Program-made: the position numbers and the translations under genes
The notes under the pieces: model-generated
Database searches by the model: none
What the model saw: the letters and a program-made list of their open reading frames with translations, nothing else
What the model was told of the DNA's origin: nothing
Shown: piece after piece, positions 12,165 through 25,831 of the stretch
How positions within the stretch are numbered: position 1 is the stretch's first letter
Layout of the letters: each line of letters opens with the position of its first letter
Assembly: GCF_014905175.1 (NCBI RefSeq)
Contig: NC_057792.1
Coordinates: forward strand, 11,263,321 to 11,327,320
DNA length: 64,000 nt
Direction: 5' to 3'
From: Aphidius gifuensis
Taxonomy: Eukaryota; Arthropoda; Insecta; Hymenoptera; Braconidae

Positions 12165-14024
12165 TCAGACTGTTCTATACGATTTTTTCGTACGTGTAAC
12201 AATAAAAATATCCAAGTGGGTAGAAGAGTTGTATAGTATAAAGAGGGTTAGACAGGATTGACTATCAAAAATGACAAAGAGAAAATGATAGTAAATAGTG
12301 AGAGAGAATAAGGCAGAAAGGGAGTAAAAAAAGAAGGGTGAAATTAAGGGAGAGAGGGAGTAACCACGTCGTCGTGGCATAAGATTTCCATGCGGCAGCG
12401 GTGAACCGTCATTAAAATCGTGCCGCGATTCCTTCGTAACGTGTCCTGTGCATCCAATAATGCATTTAATTATTTTTAAAAAAACGAATATATTTTAGAT
12501 GAATAAACATTAAACTGGTTTTATTATAAGATTTTTTTATTAATTTTAAATAAATAAATAAAAATACGTCGAATGACTTGAACCAAGTTTATTAAATACT
12601 TTATATTTTTTCCAAAATATTTAATCATTAATAAGAAAAAAAAAAAAAAAAAAATACATTGGAAAAATAATTGTGAGTTTTGTCATAATATTTAATTTAA
12701 TAATATAATTTTTTTTATTATTTATTTTTAATTTTATTGACTTTTGTCTAAAATTTACGATTGACAGGACATTTTTTTTCAAATAGATAATACCTATTAA
12801 CAGTTATTATTGACTTGATTAGATGAAATAATTGTTTATCAGTTAAACCCAGTATATTTAGGTGTATAAATAGTTATTTTACGAAATTTTTTTCATACAA
12901 TAAATGCTATATATTTAGGATTATTTATAAAAAAAAATTTTTCTTTTATATGTAAAACGTGATGACAGTTTTGATGAGATGTTGTTATATACTGCTATTA
13001 TTTATAATATGTTGTTCTACATATTATGTAATACGAAAGCACAATGCGTTATGATTTTTTTTTTGACTCGTAAGTAGATAGTTAATATTTTTAAAATAAA
13101 AAAAAAACATCGAGTGTGGTCCTGGCATGTATTGAGATGTTAGTCACTAATATTTCTACCGTTTTTTAATATTTTTTCACTGACCCTCCAAAAAAAAAGC
13201 AGCCCATGTTTCATCTCATTTTTATATTCAAAAATTTACCATTATGTATGTAATATTACACGCAAAGTTGTCATGTACCAATGTGTCTATCAATCACCAC
13301 CATAAATTCATTTAAAAAAAAAAATAAATAAAAAAATATCATCATCTTCTTTTTCCTTATGTTGTTTTTTATTAACATATATATTTTTTTTTTTTCCACA
13401 TTGAAATATTCCCACTTCATCACAAAATATTTTTTAATAAATAAATTTTGATTTAATGAATATTACATATCGCTTGCTGATGTAAAATAAAAATAAAAAA
13501 CAGTGGCTTCATTGTCTTTTATATCCAAGTTATATGTCCATATAGTTTGGATTTCTACACGGGGTCAAAAGCGTAACACAGACTTGCAACTGCATTATAC
13601 TTTTTTTTATTTTTTTTTCCCGAACACAATGTATCTCTTCTCTTCTCTTTATTTTTAATCAAACATTTTTTTTAAATTTAATTTTTCTATCCTTCTAAAT
13701 ACACTGGGTTTTTTTCGCGTTTTAAAACTTTTTTTTTTCTCGTGTGACACTCTTGCAAACTCGTGTGGGCAGTGATAATTGACTTCGACTTGGATAAAAT
13801 TGAATGTCTTGATGTTTATTATCATTATAATAATTTTTTTTTTTTTAAATGCAAAAAAAATAGAAATATATTTTGTAAATTGATAAAAATTAATTTTTAT
13901 ATTTTTCTAAATATATAATTTATTAGTTAATTATAATAATTAATTTTTAAAAATGTATTTTCTAATTTAAATTATTTATTTAATAAAATAAATGGGAATT
14001 TTTGATTTAAAAAGTTTGTGTGTA
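12165..14024. other. Intergenic stretch, no gene seen
   Basis: A purine-rich block (12240-12400: GAGAGGGAG and AAAGAGAAAATG words) with somewhat higher GC is followed by AT-rich sequence with many homopolymers. The ACGTCGTCGTGGC and GCGGCAGCGG patches could belong to a promoter or an untranslated exon. I find no splice-consistent coding sequence. Confidence 0.5.
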
Positions 14025-14029
14025 GATAT

Positions 14030-15094
14030 TGTTCCGGGTCGAACCACATGTCTGTCGGTCCCAAACTGACCAGACTTTAATTCTTTTTATTTTTTAAACA
14101 AAATACAAGTTGATAAGTTTTAAACATTACTTTGTTTTTTATGGCTACTTCGTGAAACGACAAATTTTAGAATAACATGTGACTAACACTTTGATTTTAT
14201 ATTTTTTCTAAAATACTTTAAACAACGATTTAATTTATGTACTTTTTAATAGCTTTTGTACAAACTCGAATATTCCCACACATGGTCAACTCATGCATAG
14301 ATTTTTTGAGTTAAAATCACGTAACAAATAAAACCATAAACTCAAGTTTCTCTTTGGTACTATTATAACATATTTTTTAAAACATTATTTGTCAAGAATT
14401 AGAGAAAATCTCACATCTGTCAAACAACTGCACTAACGTATTTTCGATACACAGAATAATCGTAAAATCGACAATAAAAAGTAAATTTATAACTTTTTAA
14501 AATAAATTAAATTCATGAAAACGTCTTGGACTTTCCGGTCGTAAAATCTATATTTTTTGTTTACACATGGTACTTTATGCCACCCTTTGGACCACACAAG
14601 GCCCAATTTTATGTCTAAAAATCCCACCACCTACGCCTAGTTTTTTACCCTCTCGTGAATTAATTTTTGACCAATTAAAACTAATTTTTAACTAAGTATA
14701 CACCCATTTTTTGGACTTAACAATTTTCAACAAACTGAGAAAACAGTTGCTCTTCAACACTCGTTTACGTAACATCTCTAATTAATATTGATTCGCGTAC
14801 AACGGGATTTCTTTATACTTACAATATAAAACAGTAGTGTCTGTCCATGACAACACTTGTTAGAGTCAACTCAATATACAATATACAATACAATTAATTA
14901 TAATTTTAGTGAATTAATAAAGTGAATATATTAATAGAATTTAAGCCACAGTGTTTGGATTTATTTAAAGTGTTATTCCTATTATTTCAATTTACAACCT
15001 ATCCTCCACATCCTTTGATAGCCTTGTATCAAACTCAAGGCCTTACAACCCTTGTGAAATTATCGTGGTATATTTGGATACGTGGTGCGATACA
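14030..15094 (+). repeat. 5' LTR of the BEL/Pao element
   Basis: Starts TGTTCCGGGTC and ends GCGATACA. It matches 18186-19253 apart from scattered substitutions and short indels. A TATA-like TACAATATAAAAC near 14820-14830 may mark the promoter. Confidence 0.92.
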
Positions 15095-15188
15095 TTTTTT
15101 GGTCCTTCGAGCCGGATTCACCAAGTGATTATTTACCAGTGACTTTAGTGAAGTTAAGTATAGTGAGGGTCACAGCACTCTATTTACA

Positions 15189-18092
15189 ATGGTTGAAACA
15201 AGTGACAAAGCGTTACAAGACAAAGTTAAAAATTTTCACAGATAACGTGGGATGTTTAAAAAATCAATTACAGACTTTACAAAAAGAATGGATAGAATCA
15301 AACTTAATCAAGATCGATTTGATCCAGACGAGTTTGAAGTAGTGCTCAAAACACTTCGAGAACGTTTTTATGTTTTCGAGGATATACAAGATCAATTAGA
15401 AGAAATTAATGAAGAAACAGAAGCTCCAGAGAAGCTTACAATTCAAAACTCGTATTTTTCAGCTGTTGCTGAAGCAACAAAATTGTTACGCAATACTAGC
15501 ATTGCAAATAATACAAGTTCTACAAATACAAATAATAACACTAACACAATGTTTCCAGTTCCACAAATACATATTCCAAAGTTTGATGGTACACAAGACA
15601 AGTTTGATGCATTTTTTAGTTTATTTAAAAATGTAATTCACAACAATAATTCATTGTCCAAGACATTGAAATTATATCACTTGACAAATGTTCTTACAGG
15701 CAAGGCCTTAGAACTTATAAAACATTTAGAAATTAATGATAATAATTATGATGCAGCATTGTTAATATTAAAAAACAAATATGAAGATAAACGTCTTTTG
15801 ACTCACAGACATTGGTCAACAATACGAGATTATCCAAAGTTGAAAAAAGATACACCTGCAGCTCTTGGTGAGTTAGTAGATACATTTAGACAACGTATTA
15901 AAGCATTAGAAAATTTACAAGTTAAACATAATGCATGGGACATAGCACTAGTTGATTTTATGTTATTAAAATTAAATCAAGAGACAATTTTTGCATGGGA
16001 AATGACACACAATTCTCATGAAATACCAAAATATTCTGACTTGTTGGATTTTTTGGAACAACGTGCAAGATGTGCTAATTTTGCTTTGAAAGAAGAAACA
16101 ACTACAAATGACAATAAAAAGGTAGAAAAACCTCCTTTTCATAAGCCTGCACCAGTCGATATTTTATTAGGGGCAGGTGTTACAATGTCTCTGTTCTCTC
16201 GAGGGCAGATAGATCTATCCAAGAACGGTGGCCCTGATTTATTTTTACAAAAGACAAAATTAGGATGGGTCATCGGAGGTAGTGCACCTACAAACAAATC
16301 CACAAAGCAAGTGTCTTGTCACCTGACATCAGACACACAATTTAATTTACCTAAACTCGGGGAAATTAAAGACAAATTACAAACAAGTCATCTCACCGTA
16401 GATGAACAAGCATGTGAAGAATACTTTCTACCACATGTTACAAACAAAAAAGAAGGTCGATCTGTCGTCACCTTACCATTTAAACAAACTGTCGATCAAT
16501 TTGGAGAGACACGAATTACAGCAATTACAAGGCTTAATTCGATGAAAAGAAAGTTACAAAACAATGCAGAACTAAAAATGCAATACAACACAATACTTCA
16601 AGACTGCTTATACCTAAGTGACAGGTCTGAAGTACTAAAAGAACAACTACAAGAAGATGGTTTTTATTTACCACATCATGGGGTAATAAAAAAAGAAAGC
16701 CAAACAACAAAAGTACGAGTCGTGTACGACGGCTCAACCACAAGTTCCAAGGGGAACTCACTCAATGAATCACTACATGTTGGCCCAACAATACAAATTA
16801 ATATTTTCTCATTATCACTTCGATTTAGACTACACCAGTACATACATACTGATGACATTGAGAAATTATTTAGACAATTTTTAGTACACATACAAGAAAG
16901 AAAATATCAACATATTTTACAGAAAAATACGTCTGGTATTAACAAGACAAATGAATTAACTCCTTCATTACAACAAGGTATGTTAAACATACACCAATGG
17001 ACATCCAATGAGCCTAGACTCTTAGAAAGCCTTTCAGAGGCTAAAAAGTATGCACAATCACAACTAAATGTCTCCAGTGCAAGAAAAACACTTGATATGT
17101 ACTGGAAATCTACCACAAACACAATGGTTTACACAATTAGAACAATTACATTTGACAAAATGACAAAATTTGCTTCGCTTTACACATCGACAATTAAAGC
17201 GATACACACAACAATAGATGACACATATTTTTGGTCAAACACTACAATTGTCATACACTGGCTAAAAAAGAAGCTAAGTGTTATGAAAACATTCAAGGCA
17301 AACAGAATTGCCAAAATACAAGAAAAAACAAATTCTACACAATGGTGTCATGTACATACACCTGACAAAACAGCTGACCTAATTTCAAGAGGTCTACTAC
17401 TAGAAATACACATCAAAACAACAACATGGCAACATGGGCCGTCTTGGCTGTTTGAAGATTCAGATGGCTGGCCGAATTTCAAGATGACTGAGGGTTGCAA
17501 TCTACCTGAGCTCAAGGTCAACACATGTCTCAACAAAACTACAACAAATTCGTCACAAATACAAGTAACTATTAATAATAAAAACAATTATAACATTTTA
17601 ACTAGTTATTTATCTTGGAATAAATTACAATATAACATTACATATTGTTTACAAATGAAAACAAACAACAATAATGATTATGTAAAAATCAATGAAATTA
17701 AATATGCTACTAATACAATAATCAAACTAGTACACGAAGAAATGATTTTTAAGGAATTAAAAATTCTAAAAAATCAGAAACAATTTAATCAAACAAGAAA
17801 ATGGATTAAACTTACGCCATTTATTGAAAAAATTGGACATGCTCCTACAACAACAAAGAATTCTAATTACAACAACATGACTATGAACAGGTTGTCTAGA
17901 TGGCAACTGATTGAACATATAAGACAAAAACTTTGGCAACATTGGTACAATGAACATTTCAACGAGATGATCAACCATCGCATCCTGGGACAGATGGTAT
18001 TGTCTGTACGATCACCATCAAAACAAGCAAAATCTACCTACAAACACAACGACAAGAAGATAGCACCCCTGGTTCCTTGTGACCCAGAATGA
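15189..18092 (+). CDS. BEL/Pao gag-pol with internal deletions, one fused frame
   Basis: The likely gag start is the ATG at 15189 (MVETSDKALQ). A TAA at about 15243 interrupts it just before RGMFKKSIT, and the frame is then open to 18092. Gag part: a coiled segment, then IHIPKFDGTQDKFDAFFSLF, LTGKALELI and ARCANFALKEE. The zinc knuckles are missing. The frame passes directly into the end of the protease region (VDILLGAGVTMSLF, TKLGWVIGG) and the start of reverse transcriptase (VRVVYDGSTTSSKGNSLNES). The RT catalytic region is absent. RNase H-like sequence follows (TTIVIHWLKK, HTPDKTADLISRGL), then only the C-terminal integrase tail (RLSRWQLIEHIRQKLWQHW). Several large deletions thus kept the frame, which is unusual for neutral decay. 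It cannot encode working RT or integrase. Confidence 0.85.
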
Positions 18093-18185
18093 CAACATTA
18101 GAATAAATTAATTTTACATTTACTAACACTTTTATTCTGTTCTAGATATTTAAGTTGATCGGCCGACCTCTCAACGGGGGGAGAA

Positions 18186-19253
18186 TGTTCCGGGTCGAAC
18201 CACATGTCTGTCGGTCCCAGACTGACCAGATTTTTATTCTTTTTATTTTTTAAACAAAATACAATAAGTTGATAAGTTTTAAACATTACTCTGTTTTTTA
18301 TGGCTAGATCACGAGATCATACAATTTCAAATAACATATGACTAACAATTTTGGTCTATATTTTTTCTAAAATATTTTAAACAACGATTTAATTTATGTA
18401 CTTTTTAATAGCTTTTTACAAACTCGAATATTCCCACACATGGTCAACTCATGCATAGACTTTTGAGTAAAAATCACGTAACAAATAAACCATAAACTCA
18501 AGTTTCTCTTTGGTACTATTATAACATATTTTTTAGAATATTATTTGTCAAGAATTAGAGAAAATCTCACATCTGTCATACAACTGCACTAACGTATTTT
18601 CGATACACAGAATGATCGTAAAATCGACAATAAAAATGTAAATTTATAACTTTTTAAAATAAACTAAATTCATGAAAACGTCTTGGACTTTCCGGTCGTA
18701 AAATCTATATTTTTTGTTTACACATGGTATTTTTTATGTCACCCTTCGGACCACACAAGGCCCAATTTTATGTCTAAAAATCCCACCACCTACACCTAGT
18801 TTTTTACCCTCTCTTGAACTAATTTTTGACCAATTAAAACTAATTTTTAACTAAGTATACACCCATTTTTTGGACTTAACAATTTTCAACAAACTGAGAA
18901 AACAGTTGCTCTTCAACACTCGTTTACGTAACATCTCTAATTAATATTGATTCGCGTACAACGGGATTTCTTTATACTTACAATATAAAACAGTAGTGTC
19001 TGTCCATGACAACACTTGTTAGAGTCAACTCAATATACAATATACAATACAATTAATTATAATTTTAGTGAATTAATAAAGTGAATATATTAATAGAATT
19101 TAAGCCACAGTGTTTGGATTTATTTAAAGTGTTATTCCTATTATTTCAATTTACAACCTATCCTCCACATCCTTTGATAGCCTTGTATCAAACTCAAGGC
19201 CTTACAACCCTTGTGAAATTATCGTGGTATATTTGGATACGTGGTGCGATACA
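18186..19253 (+). repeat. 3' LTR of the BEL/Pao element
   Basis: Near copy of 14030-15094, preceded by a purine tract and followed by the target duplication GATAT. Confidence 0.92.
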
Positions 19254-19258
19254 GATAT

Positions 19259-21590
19259 ATTTTTAAATTTAAATGCCAAAAATTTTTTATCACTCTAATA
19301 AAAGCTATAAATATTTAATGGCATTTTTTTTTATTTCTCATTATAAATTAGTCGATTTATATATTGCCAAAATATTCAATATTAAATTCAAAATATTTAT
19401 TCATTTTAAAATATATAATTTTTCATAATTTACATAGTTGAATTTATTGAGTTTTATAATTTTTTTATTTGACAAAAATTAAAAGCATGTTAAAATGACT
19501 ATTTTTTTAATTTTAAATTTAAATATAAAATAATATTTTTATTTATTTTATCAATGCTTGTCACGCATTTCCATTTTGACATTAAATATATTGTTTTATT
19601 TCAAATTATTATATGATTCTGATCTCGTTTATTATTTAAAAACAAAAAAGAATTACAAATAGGATTGAAAAGCTTGCAAGCTTTATTTTATTTATTTATT
19701 TTTTTTTTTGTTTTTTGGTCAACGACCACTTCTTATCGGTCGTCTACCACTGGTCATTTTGTCATTTCAATTTTCTGACCAAGGGTTTGACTCGAGATTA
19801 AACCCAAGTATTTATCATTAATTTAAACAACTTAATTTTATATTTACAATTAAAGCAAAACACCATTAACTACCAATGAATTTTTTATAAAATTTAATTT
19901 TTTTATTATTAAATACTCAAATGTTTAACAAGTATTTTTTTTGTTAATTTTTTTTTCTTTACTTTTTTTATCACTCTGTTTTTAAACTTCATTTATCTTT
20001 TTTTTTTTTTCTTGATATCTCATGAAAGCTATTTTACTCAGAGGTCACTGAAAGTGAGAGATCGAAGATTACCTTTTTTTTTTTTCTTACATCATCTCCC
20101 AAGAGGTTAAACGATAAAAAAAAAATATAAAAAACACTTGTGATGTAGGAAAAATAAAAAAGTACTTATTTTATCTAACTAATACCAAAAAAAAAAAAAA
20201 AAAAAACTAAAAAAAGTTTGTAATTTTATTAACTAAAAAATTACTAAACAATAAAAAATAAATAAAAATTTTATAAACAATAAAAAATCAAAATTCAAAT
20301 ATTCAAAAAAATTTTAATAATATAAATTTTAAATATATTTTTAATTATTTATAATAAATGATATATAATGTAAAATTTTGATTAAATTTCATTGGTTCAT
20401 GAGAAATAATGTCAACTGAGGTTTTAATATCAAGAGACAAAATTTATTCAGTCATTCGTACAAATTAATTATTGAATAACGTAATCAAAAAATTGAATAT
20501 TCATTTGCATGTAGTTTGTCATTGGTTATTTCCTTCTCTCTTTAAAATATTATTCCGTTGTTTTATTAATTATGTAAATGTCATGGATGTATGAATCTCG
20601 TTATTATCTCAATATTATATTTTATGGTAACAGTTTATAGCCTTTTGCTTGATGATGATGATAATGATACCGCTGCCAACAATGGTTATCTGATTATTTT
20701 CCTATTAAATCAATCCAATTTATCGCATCAACTGTATCAACAATTATAAACGTTTCTAATTATAAATGTCAATTTAATTATTTACTTACAAATTTTTATT
20801 AATTAATATATTTCATGTTTGTTTTTTATCATTGATTATTTAATTTATTTCATTTTGTTTGATTAAATTGAAAAGTTTTTGTTTGGTTTTTTTTTTCTTG
20901 GGTGATTGTTAATTGTTGTTGGTGTTGTTTTAAGAAGGTATTATGAATTATTTATTTGAGGTCAATTAACAAATTCTTGATCATAAATCATTTCGTCTAT
21001 TCAACCCTTATTTATGTATATTAGTTTGTCCCTATTTTAGTCCCTCTCTTTGTACACTTCATTAGGTATTCATCCAAGTCTGGATTTTTTTTTTAAATTA
21101 TTTTTCTTTTAATGTAATTTTTAATCTTCATCTTTTTATCTTTGTATACAAAATGATGATGTTTTTATATTTTTTCTTCATTTTATATTTTCTTTTGATG
21201 ATATAAAAAAATAGATAAAATATAAAAATGGATTTTTTCTTTTTTTTTATTATGCTTAGAATATGGAAATATATTTTAAATTTTAAAATGAATAATAAAA
21301 AATATATTTTAAGAATCGGTTTTTTTTTTTTTTTTTGTTAGATTTGAATAAATTTTTAGAATAGTATGTAAAAACATGTCGGATCAAATGGAAATCTCGG
21401 TGAAAAAATTTTTAAGAAGTCAGACAATTCAAAAAAAAATAAAGGCTTTTAAAAAAAAATATTTCTAAAAATGAAAAATATTTGTAATAATTACTTGTGA
21501 TAATAATATGTAATCATTAATTTATAATTTGTATTACCTACTATCTATCGACCACTAAAGCCAGCCTTTATTGAGCTGCCTGGTCTACTT
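19259..21590. other. AT-rich intergenic stretch, no gene seen
   Basis: Homopolymer-rich sequence. Small landmarks are a GGTCAACGACCAC dyad near 19720 and a GATGATGATGATAATGATACC patch near 20655. No open frame with coding character or splice structure was recognised on either strand. Confidence 0.55.
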
Positions 21591-22260
21591 GAAATAAAAT
21601 AAAATAAGCAAAAATTTCATGATATTATGATTCTATAATTCAAACAACATGTAAATGTAATTGTTGTAAAAGTTTTAAATTTTAATTCCAATTATTTTTG
21701 ATTTTTTATCAATTTTAAATTTTTCTTAAATTGTGTACTTTTTGCCAAGGTGGATCATGGATAAAAAAAATATTTCCAAGTAAAATTTTCATGAAATTAT
21801 TCTTCTAGTATTTAAACAACATCCTTATATTGTTATCCTAAAAGTTTTAAAATTTAATTCCAACTATTTTTATTTTTTTTACAATTTTATATTTTCCATG
21901 ACCTGTAGACAAAATTTGGGACTTTTTACTGTGAGTCTTATTCGTTAAAAAAAAATATTTCTAAACAAAAATTTCATGAAATTATTTTTCTAATATTTAA
22001 ACAACATCTAAATATAATTTTTCTAAAAGTTTCATAAATTAGTTTCAACTATTTTTATTTTTTTTCCATGTTTATATTTGTCGAGATGAATAGAGGAAAT
22101 TCCATAATTTCGACAATTCATTCCATTTCAATAAAAAAATATTTCTAAGCATAAATTTCATGAAATTATGCTTCTATATTCTAAACAACACCTAAATATA
22201 ATTACCCTAAAAGTTAAAAAATTTAATTTCAATTATTTCTATTTTTTTTTCTAATAGACC
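21590..22260. repeat. Degenerate tandem repeat, about 180-bp unit, four copies
   Basis: Units starting near 21600, 21766, 21946 and 22130 share the order ATATTTCTAAGC, AAAATTTCATGAAATTAT, AAACAACATCTAAATATAA, CTAAAAGTTT and AATTCCAACTATTTTTATTT. The spacer after this core differs more between units. Divergence is high, so the array is old. Confidence 0.75.
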
Positions 22261-24390
22261 AATTATTATCGGACTGACTCTGACCATAATCTCACCAATT
22301 GTCAGCTTTTGTTTAATTTCATATACTCAAAGTCAATTTATCAATTTTTTTATATTATTATCCAATAAATTATAACGTTATTTTTTAATTCATTTATTCT
22401 ATTTTTTCTATTTTTAAGCTTTTTACGAAGCAATGAAAAATCAACATGCTCGCATACGTATTGCTTTTATCAATTTTTTTTTTTTTTTCAAATTCAAATA
22501 AATTTCAAATTAATAAATTTAAATATTTGAAATTTAATGCTTAAAAAGCTTCTTTTTAATATCTTTTGAAACTCTAGATAATTTTGTTTATTTATCTATT
22601 TATTTTAAATGATTATTTAATTTTTGAGAAAAAAAAAATTGTTATTATTCGATCAATTATTTTATTAAAATTCTTTTTTTAAGTTCTCTTAAAAGTAAAT
22701 ATTATATTTAAAAAATATGTGAATTTTTTAATTGTTGACTTTAATAAAAATGTCAAATGATAATTTCTCACAAAGATACTATATTTTAAAGAAAAATCCG
22801 TAAATAAAAAATAAAAAAGTCAATCGCAATATGATCGTTAAATATCGGTTAAAGTTATGATGTAAATTATAATTATCATTGCTTATCATTGCGTCAAATA
22901 TACCGATAAACGAGCAATAATAAGTGGCCCTATAACATTTAACCCCACTTTGTTCACGTGAACGAAGGTTACATCGGTATATGTGCAACAAACTCATTCA
23001 TCCATGTGAATTACAACTCATTGCATGTGAATTGAAAAATGTAATATAATTTCATATTTTGGAAAATACGTTTTTTTTTTTAATTTTCTAAATAGTGAAT
23101 AAATAGAAAATAAATATTTTCATGTCACTTGCAGTATGGGATAATAATTGTTATGGATATTCTAATGCTAATTTCTGGTGCTAATTTATTTACGCACGAT
23201 TTACTTTCCCAGAGTTAAATTTTCGGGTTGAGTAGTATTATATATAACAGTCAATTGCAAACAAGTAGTTGGCAAAGTTAAAATGATTGTTTAAATTAAC
23301 ACACAATTGTTTATTACATTTTAAAAACAAAATTGAAACAATCTGAGTAATAACTAAAATATAAAAATCAATTGAAAGCTCTAAACCTTATGGGACATGA
23401 ATTTTTTTTAAATATATTTTTTTATTAATGCTACAAAACAAATATTAAAATTCTCTTGAGATCTCTATATTTTTTTGGTTTTCTATGTTTTTTTTTCTAT
23501 TTGAAAAATATGTGTTTTTTTTTTTACATTTCAAAGATAGACAAAATGCATTGCAATTGATGAGAATTGAACTAAAAAGGTAATGCATGTTAATTACAAA
23601 AGTATAAAAAAAATAAAAAATATATTGTTGGTAGCGTATAGATTTGTGTGTTACAGTTTGAAAATCAATTGTTCGATTGGCATGGGTAGCATCAATAATC
23701 AATTACTGATCGTTAAAAAAAAAATTTTCTGTTATTATCTGATCACTACAAGTGGATTACTAAAGTGAAAACTGACGACATATTACTATTTTATTATTAT
23801 TTTTATTTCTCTCTAATTCAATTAATGTGTCAGTATAATTATTCTTTTTTTTTTTTTTTTTTTATAATACTTTTAAACAATGTGTCTTCACACCAGTGCA
23901 CTTAATTCATTCATTATATTATCATTATAAATTGCAGTAATAACAACGTAATAATAATTTTAATATACAGACTCATCCATTTAATTTAATTTTAATGACA
24001 ATGATTTAAATGTAACTGTCGTGGAAACTATTGTTTTTATTTTTAAATTAAATTCTTTAAATTTCACGGTCTCAAATATTGGCTAATCACAAGAAATAAA
24101 AAAGTACATTTAAAAGATGAGCTGATGAATTTCGAAGTATCACAATATTTCCCTTTCCAATTTTTTTTTTTTTTTCATTTCTTTGTTTTTCCTTTTATTT
24201 ATGTCAAACAATAAAGTCGAGAAAGTTATGATAAGTAGTTGGAGTGTATTTTAGCATTTTGTCGATGAAAATGAAAAAAATATTTCACAATTTTGTTGAG
24301 ATTTTAAAGGGTATTTTTGGCTATTTAAAAATATAATAGAGTAAGTTATTTTTTTTCTTTTTTGATTCATTAAATTTATATGTGTGATAC
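22261..24390. other. Intergenic stretch, no gene seen
   Basis: Mostly AT-rich. One better-structured part (22840-23030) has a TTCACGTGAAC dyad, CCGATAAAC and repeated CATGTGAATT words, which could be regulatory. TATATATAACAGTCAATTG at about 23241 is promoter-like. The frames at 22779-22997 and 23445-23702 look random. Confidence 0.45.
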
Positions 24391-24396
24391 GTATAA

Positions 24397-25459
24397 TCAA
24401 AACGATGAGCTAGATGTATATGATGTTTCAAAATATACACCACGTGTATCAGAACGTGAAATTTTTGACTCATCATCAGATGTTGGTAAATTAAGACGTT
24501 CAGTATATTGTTTTTCATGACCAACAACACTTGTTGATTGTACTAATACAACAAGACCCATTTGTTTATCTTCGGCACTTGGTGTTGTTTGATTCCATAT
24601 AACAGAATCATAGTTTTTTTATTTGTTATTTGTGTTGTTGTTGTAGTTGTTGTTGTTTTTTGATGATGATGATGATGTTGTATTTTGGGTTGTTGTATCA
24701 CTTTGATCCCAATACATACTAGAACCACCAGCTTTTTCTGTTTCCATATTTTTTTCTCTAAATTTTTTTTGTCTACTTGCAAACTCAGCTATTAATTTTC
24801 AATATTTGATTGTTGTAATAATTTTGTTATAAAATTATAATTATTACCACAATTAATTTCATCAATTGATTGTTTTAGTATATTAAAATTAAATAATATA
24901 TTTAAATGACATATTAAATCATCAAGTTGATATTGTAACATCATTTCATGATTTTTTTGTTGTAAATGTGTTTTTTCAACTAATAATTGTGAATATAAAT
25001 TAATTATGTCATTTGGACAATTTTTTAATTATAAAGTTGCTTTGATTTTACCAAGTATTTCACGTGCATCTGATAATTCTGGTAAATTTGACCAATTATT
25101 TTGTAAATTATTTTCAACATGAGTTTTAATTGTAACACATGATTTAAGTATTTTTATTAAAAATTCACGTTGTTGAATTGCTAAATTTTGTATTTCATTC
25201 GATAATTTACACATTGTTGACAGCTCAAGTTGAACCTTTGTTTAAATTACTATAAAAAAAATCATATATTTATTTTGTGATTGTAATTTGTATAAAAATT
25301 AATTACTTACTTCAGATATTAATTGTTCTTTGGCATCAAGTTGAGTTTTAATTTGTGGACGACGTTGATTTTGGGGTGTGGCTCATGCACGACCAAGTGC
25401 TTTACAACAAGTACCACACCAAAGTGCCAATGGCATTCCATGAACATGACAATCTTCAC
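24397..25459 (-). pseudogene. B-box zinc-finger (TRIM-like) gene fragment, broken
   Basis: Read on the minus strand from an acceptor at 25459 (TTTTGTTCAG/AGTGAAGAT), the sequence encodes a B-box-like cysteine/histidine region: DCHVHGMPLALWCGTCCKAL, then GRA, a stop, and ATPQNQRRPQIKTQLD. A 60-bp intron (25251-25310, GTAAGT...TATAG) is followed by a coiled-coil-like region (MCKLSNEIQNLAIQQREFL, NNWSNLPELSDAREIL). It then hits an in-frame stop after KIKATL near 25030. Downstream frames are shifted but still gene-like, with an acidic, Q/N/S-rich tail ending ETSYTSSSSF. No RING exon was found upstream. Stops and shifts make it a pseudogene unless the assembly is wrong. The exact family member is not recognised. 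Confidence 0.65.
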
Positions 25460-25831
25460 TCTGAACAAAATAAAAAAAAATTCTAATTAATCAATTTTTT
25501 AAATTGCATGAAATTACACTGAAAGGTTTTGACCTTATAGAAATCTTCTTAGTTATTAATATGGCTTCAGATTGTAACTTTTATTTTTTAATATTTAATT
25601 TATATATTTTTTTCAAATTACCTTTCTTTCATTTTCTATTGTTGCTTTTTTATCACATCTTTACTGTTATTATTAGATTAAAAATATGAAAAATTATGAG
25701 CCAATGCAAGAAGTAGTGAATACGTTGGTCAACCATCAGCTCCATCATCACCTAATTCAGTTCTTTTCCAACAATTAGCACAAAATAATTCAGGTTTTTT
25801 TATAAAATTATTTTTAATATAACTCAAACAG

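Larger units (their letters stand above)
14030..19253 (+). mobile_element. Complete BEL/Pao LTR retrotransposon, internally deleted
   Basis: Two long terminal repeats (14030-15094 and 18186-19253) begin TGTTCCGGGTCG and end GTGGTGCGATACA, and differ at few positions. The target duplication GATAT flanks both sides (14025-14029 and 19254-19258); five bases is usual for BEL/Pao. TTTTTTGGTCCTTCGAGCC follows the left LTR, as in BEL-type primer-binding regions. A polypurine tract, GGGGGGAGAA, precedes the right LTR. The single coding region lacks several pol domains, so the copy is probably non-autonomous. A solo LTR of the family lies at 40579-41631. Confidence 0.92.

Noticed and set aside
16534..17978. 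Minus-strand frames opposite the BEL gag-pol
   Set aside because: Shadows of the long plus-strand frame.
24543..24782. Histidine/threonine-rich minus-strand frame
   Set aside because: A shifted reading of the B-box gene's low-complexity tail; the gene-like frame is the neighbouring one.
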